This document shows positions 59,986-64,000 of a stretch of 64,000 bases of DNA, piece after piece. The stretch lies in NCBI RefSeq assembly GCF_900111485.1, contig NZ_FOIC01000001.1, positions 124,001 to 188,000 of the forward strand, in the 5' to 3' direction. Below the pieces are notes generated by a model, which ran no database searches, was not told where the DNA came from, and was given only the letters and a program-made list of their open reading frames with translations. Position numbers and translations under genes: made by a program. The DNA comes from Natrinema hispanicum. GTDB taxonomy: Archaea > Halobacteriota > Halobacteria > Halobacteriales > Natrialbaceae. Numbering within the stretch: the stretch's first letter is position 1; the number at the start of each line of letters is the position of its first letter.

Positions 59986-60783
59986 GGCTGCTGTCTCTTT
60001 TCGGACGCAGGTGACCTCGTCGCTCATGACGCTGCAGTCCGACCGACGATGTGATTGCGGTTATCACTACTGCCCGTCACGACATCTCGAGCGCACGACG
60101 GCCCTGTATCCGTCTGTGAATCGGTTCAGGTGGGACAAGAGACGCTCACCGCGTGTGTCCGATGACTCTCCCGCTTACCAGTAGTTAGCAGCACGCTTTC
60201 TTCATCTAGAATACGGTGTGAAACACGCGGTACGTACAGCAACCTCTTTTACCGGGAGCATCGGCTGGCGTCTGCGACGCCAGCCTCAACCCCCGGCAAA
60301 ACCCGTTGATGCCAAACGGCCGCCGTCGCGGGGTTTCACCCCGCTCCGGCGGTCAACCGCTCGCGAAGCGAGCGGACACTACTCACTACCCGCAGCGTTT
60401 AGTTCGCGCCAGTCGTTATCAAATCTGGCTGATGATTGCTACGCTGGTGTAAATAAAACACGTTTCCAACTATTGGTACGTTCTCCCATACCCGGTTCTG
60501 CGCGTCGTTGCGAGAAAACTCGAGCAGCAGCAGCGACAGCACATCCAGTCTACCGGCCCTCTCCCAATGTACCGCCCCTCTCGCTAGCACTGACTGACAG
60601 TGATCCGTATCAGGTACGACAGCTCAGACGACCGGACAAACGTCAGTGACTACTTGATCGCGTCTCGACGGCTGTCGACGTCGGCGACAGCGTCTTAGGT
60701 GCGATCGAGGGGTGAGCCGTTTTGTCCGACAGTATCAGGCAACGGTCGCGAGGTGATCGAGTCTGGATTTACACTGGAGCCGA
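59986..60783. other. ~800-bp noncoding gap with hairpin cluster
   Basis: Between cydB and the small membrane genes. Open frames here are Arg/Pro/Ser-rich and unconvincing. The only structure seen is the three-hairpin cluster at 60263-60375, annotated separately; the rest shows nothing I can name. Confidence 0.6.
60263..60375. ncRNA. candidate structured RNA: three consecutive GC hairpins
   Basis: Hairpin 1: GGCTGGCGTC (60263-60272) with GACGCCAGCC (60276-60285), 3-nt loop. Hairpin 2: CCGCCG-TC-GCGGGG (60320-60333) with CCCCGC-TC-CGGCGG (60339-60352), a symmetric 2x2 internal loop and a 5-nt apical loop. Hairpin 3: CCGCTCGC (60357-60364) with GCGAGCGG (60368-60375), loop GAA. Such a cluster could be a noncoding RNA, a terminator array or the remnant end of an insertion element. 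No protein evidence. Strand is unassigned. Confidence 0.45.
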
Positions 60784-60981
60784 TCACGTTCCATGCCACT
60801 TGCGGTAGAAGCCAACGCTGAACAGCAACAGGAGCAGTCCGATTCCGATACTCCGGAAGAACGAACCGTAATCGCCGCTAAGATACACTTGTAGCAGGCC
60901 GACGCCGACGAGTACCGCGATGACGAGGATCGATAACGCGAGCATCCACGTCGCATCGTCGACCGTATCAGTACGATTCAC
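60784..60981 (-). CDS. small two-span membrane protein
   Basis: A 65-residue protein with start at the GTG at 60981 (a TTG further upstream is less likely). Two helices (about residues 12-31 and 41-59) and a short basic tail (YRKWHGT). No family. It follows the second cyd operon on the same strand, with gaps of 140-300 bp, so a link is only suggestive. Confidence 0.5.
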   Translation of the reverse strand: MNRTDTVDDATWMLALSILVIAVLVGVGLLQVYLSGDYGSFFRSIGIGLLLLLFSVGFYRKWHGT

Positions 60982-61117
60982 GGCTGGATCCACCCCGTCA
61001 ACGGTGGCTGCGGGCAACAGCGGTTGCTCACGATGTGTCTCCTCGAGTCGTCCGCTAGGGTGTTGTATCTAGTTGGCATATGCAGAGTACCGAGGCCGGG
61101 GATAAGGAGTGCGGGCG

Positions 61118-61330
61118 TCAGTGCGTCGTCGCCTCGGGCGAGAGGCCGATTCCCGCCAGCAGGAGGCCAGCGGCGACGATCAACCCGAGGCCAAGTGCCG
61201 TGACGATATCGCCGAGTCTGAACATCCAGACGGCTGTGATCAGGCTCGCGAGGACCATCGCGACGCCGCTTACGAACAGGGAACTGTTGTACGGCTTGTG
61301 TCCATCGTTCTGTGACATGGGTTGGCTCAC
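61118..61330 (-). CDS. small two-span membrane protein
   Basis: A 70-residue protein; ATGs at 61330 and 61318 are both possible. Two helices (about 18-36 and 42-60) contain FVSGVAMVLASLITAVWMF and LGLGLIVAAGLLLAGIGL. No family recognised. Same strand as the second cyd operon. Confidence 0.55.
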   Translation of the reverse strand: MSQPMSQNDGHKPYNSSLFVSGVAMVLASLITAVWMFRLGDIVTALGLGLIVAAGLLLAGIGLSPEATTH

Positions 61331-61454
61331 ATGTGGTACAACGGCCCGAACGCGCTAAAGTGGTGACCTGTTGGACAGTATTGTCTGCTCTAGGGGGCAC
61401 TTCGCGGTTCGAGGTAATAATTGCGAACAGGGGTCTCGAGTCGGACATGTGTTG

Positions 61455-61778
61455 TTACGGTCGCTCTCCGGTCAGCTGTACCCAGCCCTTGATCAGTTGG
61501 TTCACGTTGTAGAAGATGACGCCGACGGTGAGAAGCGACGTCGCGAGATAGATGAGAAAGCCAACCGGGCCACCGACCGTGGTACCCAGGAGGCTGCCGG
61601 TAATGCCGACGACGGTGAGTTCAAACCACGTGACCAGTATTCGCGAGCCGAGTTGCGGGGGTGACTGGTCGCGCTCGGATCGGCGGCGTTCGACGCCGGT
61701 ACCGGTGCGTTCCTCCTCACGACTCGAGTCGCTCTCGACGGTGCTCGTTCCGTTGCCGTCCGTCTTGTCACGCTCCAT
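61455..61778 (-). CDS. two-span membrane protein, third gene of second cyd operon
   Basis: A 107-residue protein. The first 50 residues are charged and disordered, then two helices (about 50-70 and 75-95, WFELTVVGITGSLLG, GFLIYLATSLLTVGVIFYN). Its ATG overlaps the cydB2 stop (ATGA), so it is coupled to the bd oxidase; it may be an accessory or CydX-like stabiliser, which is inference. Confidence 0.7.
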   Translation of the reverse strand: MERDKTDGNGTSTVESDSSREEERTGTGVERRRSERDQSPPQLGSRILVTWFELTVVGITGSLLGTTVGGPVGFLIYLATSLLTVGVIFYNVNQLIKGWVQLTGERP

Positions 61779-62779
61779 CAGTACGATTCCTCCACATCGA
61801 TCGGTCCGCTGAACGCCGAGTACAGCACGCCGAAGTAGATGAAGATCAGTGGCAAGAGCAGCCCTGCACCGATCGACATGAGGTTGAGCGGGACCGTTGA
61901 GACGATTGCCGCGTCGACGGTCAGGCCAACTGCAGGGTCGATGGTCGGATACATCAGCCCGGCGACGATACTTACGAGACTGAACACGAGCCCCGCAGCG
62001 GCGACGAACGCCACGTAGTACCGATCACGGCTCGTCGCCACGGCGTACACGCCGGCGAGGATGAGCGTCAGCACGATGAGTGCCACCACGAGCGGCGAGA
62101 CGAGTGCCGACCGAAGATCCGGGACTGCGACGGCGATGTACGCAAGCGTCAGGACGACTAACACCAGATAGGCACCGAGCGCGCGATGGCCGTCCGTCTG
62201 GAGGTCGGCACGGAGCTCGCCCCGCGTCTTCAGCCGAAGGAAGGCGACACCGTCAACGACCGTGAGCGCAACGACGGTCAGGCCAACGACGAGGCTGGGA
62301 AGGGTAATGATGGTCGTCGCGCCGACCAACCAGTTGGCGGTGAACATGCCGAGGAAAAACGGCGCTGTGACGCTGCCGACGATGAACGCGCGACCCCACC
62401 AGCGTTGCCAGTTCTCGTCGTGGCGCTGTTCGTACATCTCGGGGGCAAGCCCACGGATGATGAGCGCACCAAGGATGGCGAACATCAGCAGGTAATGACG
62501 GCTAAACAGGTTGCCGTAGACGGCCGGAAACGCCGCAAAGAGCGCACCACCGAAGACGACCAGCCACACTTCGTTACCGTCCCAGAACGGGCCGATCGCG
62601 GCCAGTAACTGCTCACGTTCGTGACTGTCTTCACGGGTCGCAAACAGTAATCCGACGCCGAAGTCGAACCCGTCGAGAAACAGGAACATCGCGAAGATGA
62701 AAAACACCAGTCCGAACCAGATATCCGCGAGCGGCAAGTCGAACAACGGGCCGTTCGCGAGCCAGCCGCCGTCAGTCAT
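61778..62779 (-). CDS. cydB: cytochrome bd oxidase subunit II (second copy)
   Basis: A 333-residue CydB paralogue of the gene at 58972. Starting segment with LPLADIWFGLVFFIFAMFLF, then GPFWDGNEVWLVVFGG and the RHDENWQRWWGRAFIVG block. Many segments match the first copy almost exactly, while the C-terminal half differs more. Transcribed toward the first cyd operon. Confidence 0.95.
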   Translation of the reverse strand: MTDGGWLANGPLFDLPLADIWFGLVFFIFAMFLFLDGFDFGVGLLFATREDSHEREQLLAAIGPFWDGNEVWLVVFGGALFAAFPAVYGNLFSRHYLLMFAILGALIIRGLAPEMYEQRHDENWQRWWGRAFIVGSVTAPFFLGMFTANWLVGATTIITLPSLVVGLTVVALTVVDGVAFLRLKTRGELRADLQTDGHRALGAYLVLVVLTLAYIAVAVPDLRSALVSPLVVALIVLTLILAGVYAVATSRDRYYVAFVAAAGLVFSLVSIVAGLMYPTIDPAVGLTVDAAIVSTVPLNLMSIGAGLLLPLIFIYFGVLYSAFSGPIDVEESY

Positions 62780-64000
62780 CAGCGCCCACCTCGTCCGTTG
62801 GCGTTTCCGGACGCTCAGTCACCGTAAGATCAGCCGGTGCTGGCGGTCCGCTACGGACGATTCGGGCGACGACGTAGAGATACAACACGAGCAATGCTAG
62901 ATAGACGACGGTAAAGCCGGCCAATGTCACCGTCGCCTCTGTGCCGGTGAGGTCCGACGAAACGCCGGCACTCGTCTTCATGATGTCTTGAATGATCCAC
63001 GGCTGGCGACCGACTTCGGTGACGACCCAGCCGAGATGGACAGCGAAGATACCAAGCGGTGTCGACGCCATCAGCGCCAGGTGCAGCAGGTCGTCCTCGA
63101 GGAGTTGGCCACGAACCCAGCGGTAGCCGCCCCAGACGGCCAGGAGGATGAACCAGAACCCGAGGCCGACCATCGCCCGGAACGACCAGAAGACGAGGGC
63201 GACGGGTGGCTGTGGGCCTTCGAACTCCTCGAGGCCGCGGATCGTCGCCTGTGGATCACCACCGCTGGCGAGCCACGACGCGCCACCTGGGATCCCGATG
63301 CCGAAGATGTCTTTCGCCCGAGGATCGAGGAGATCCTCCATACTCGTCGGAAACGCAATGATGTACTCGGGGACGTACGACTCGGTCTCCCAGATGGCTT
63401 CCATTGCGGCGAACTTCTGTGGCTGCGTTTCGAACACGTGTCGTGCGTAGAGGTCGCCGTGGAGGACCTGCAGCGGCGCGGTGATGATGAGCGCGATGAG
63501 CCCGAACTTGAGCGTCGTCTCCCAAAACTCGACGTTCTCGATCGGGTAGCCCCAGATGTGGTGGCGGAACACGAAGTACGCGCCCAACCCCGCCAGAACG
63601 AGCGCCACCGATTCGACGGCGGCGTTTTGCATGTGGACGTACATCCAGATGAATCGCGGGTTCAGGTACGCAGCGAGGGGATCGACGAGCATCACCACCT
63701 GCTGGCCGTTTTCGGAGACCAGTTCGTACCCGCGTGGCGTCTGCATCCAGGAATTTGCGACCAGGATCCAGACGGCCGAGAGCCACGTGCCGATACCGAC
63801 TGCGACCGCTGAGATCATATAGAGGACGTTCCCGACGCGCTGGCGGCCGAAAACGAAGATGCCGAGGAACGTCGCTTCGAGCATGAACGCCATCATCCCC
63901 TCAAGGGCGAGTGGCCCGCCAAAGAGGTCGCCCGCGGCTGTCGAAAACACCGCGAAGTTCGTCCCGAACTCGAACTCGAGGACGATGCCCGTGACGGTGC
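62772..64000 (-). CDS. cydA: cytochrome bd oxidase subunit I (second copy), 5' end outside window
   Basis: The frame is open from the right edge; at least 408 residues are visible, so only about the first 60 are missing. Blocks FGGPLALEGMMAFMLEATF, WLSAVWILVANSWMQTPRGY, MYVHMQNAAVESVAL and EVGRQPWIIQDIMKTSAGVS match the first copy. It overlaps cydB2 by 8 bp. The duplicated oxidases face each other, implying an old inverted duplication or separate acquisition. Confidence 0.95.
   Translation of the reverse strand, partial: TVTGIVLEFEFGTNFAVFSTAAGDLFGGPLALEGMMAFMLEATFLGIFVFGRQRVGNVLYMISAVAVGIGTWLSAVWILVANSWMQTPRGYELVSENGQQVVMLVDPLAAYLNPRFIWMYVHMQNAAVESVALVLAGLGAYFVFRHHIWGYPIENVEFWETTLKFGLIALIITAPLQVLHGDLYARHVFETQPQKFAAMEAIWETESYVPEYIIAFPTSMEDLLDPRAKDIFGIGIPGGASWLASGGDPQATIRGLEEFEGPQPPVALVFWSFRAMVGLGFWFILLAVWGGYRWVRGQLLEDDLLHLALMASTPLGIFAVHLGWVVTEVGRQPWIIQDIMKTSAGVSSDLTGTEATVTLAGFTVVYLALLVLYLYVVARIVRSGPPAPADLTVTERPETPTDEVGADD

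Noticed and set aside
60218-60649. 143-codon plus frame in the noncoding gap
   Set aside because: Composition is Arg/Pro/Ser-rich and it spans the hairpins; no domain or start signal.

Overview
The window looks like a chromosome segment of an extremely halophilic archaeon (class Halobacteria). Evidence: high-GC coding DNA with a strong GTC/GAC bias, very acidic proteins, twin-arginine lipoproteins, HalOD1, SWIM and DUF35 proteins, an archaeal HTH-ThiN regulator, a cysteine-containing archaeal Thi4, and two tRNAs without encoded CCA. A Natrinema/Haloterrigena-like (Natrialbaceae) host is a guess from general gene content.

Host region 1 (1-27.6 kb) is mostly housekeeping: a DASS anion transporter (cut by the left edge), an XRE-like regulator, an SPW membrane protein, an SDR, leucyl-tRNA synthetase, a HalOD1 protein, a DUF420 membrane protein, a ThiR-type thiamine regulator, a methyltransferase, a thioesterase, the Thi4 thiazole synthase operon, DNA topoisomerase I, a 1,395-residue HEAT/PQQ-propeller protein, a TlpA-like thioredoxin, a LysE exporter, a TAT lipoprotein, an HD phosphohydrolase, the methylmalonyl-CoA mutase B12 subunit with MeaB, an alpha/beta hydrolase, and a thiolase/DUF35 pair.

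A ~21 kb integrated element (27,587-48,548) is bounded by an identical 19-bp direct repeat. The right copy overlaps the 3' end of a tRNA-Ala(GGC) gene, next to a full-length tyrosine integrase. Its left half carries a ~9 kb minus-strand operon matching the core of haloarchaeal internal-membrane icosahedral viruses (order Halopanivirales: SH1/PH1/HCIV-1 and SNJ1 relatives). It has a packaging ATPase, two single-jelly-roll capsid proteins, small membrane proteins, a repeat-rich membrane protein and two spike-like proteins. No SH1-type giant VP1 and no recognisable replication initiator is present. The middle holds a repeat-rich AT-rich locus (two ~102-bp direct repeats plus a 25-bp inverted copy) and a catalytic-domain-only tyrosine recombinase. 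The right half is an AT-rich cargo: an EcoRII-C-like nuclease, two paralogous cytosine-C5 methyltransferases flanking a DUF262/DUF1524 (GmrSD-like) nuclease, and a pair of phiH1-repressor-like winged-helix proteins. I regard this provirus with its two-methyltransferase/GmrSD-like module as the most interesting system here.

Host region 2 (48.5-64 kb) has tRNA-Ala and tRNA-Gly genes with a Trm9-like methyltransferase, then a sulfide/redox island: DUF7512-like small membrane protein, rhodanese-persulfide dioxygenase, HTH-rhodanese fusion, sulfide:quinone oxidoreductase, DUF1641 protein, 1-Cys peroxiredoxin, and two cytochrome bd oxidase operons facing each other across a hairpin-rich noncoding stretch. 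Similar palindromes (GGGAGAA...TTCCC type) lie in the persulfide dioxygenase/HTH-rhodanese divergent promoter and upstream of the quinone oxidoreductase, suggesting common control. Sulfide would be oxidised to persulfide/polysulfide at the membrane, handled by rhodanese and dioxygenase domains, while bd oxidases keep respiration running under sulfide or low oxygen.
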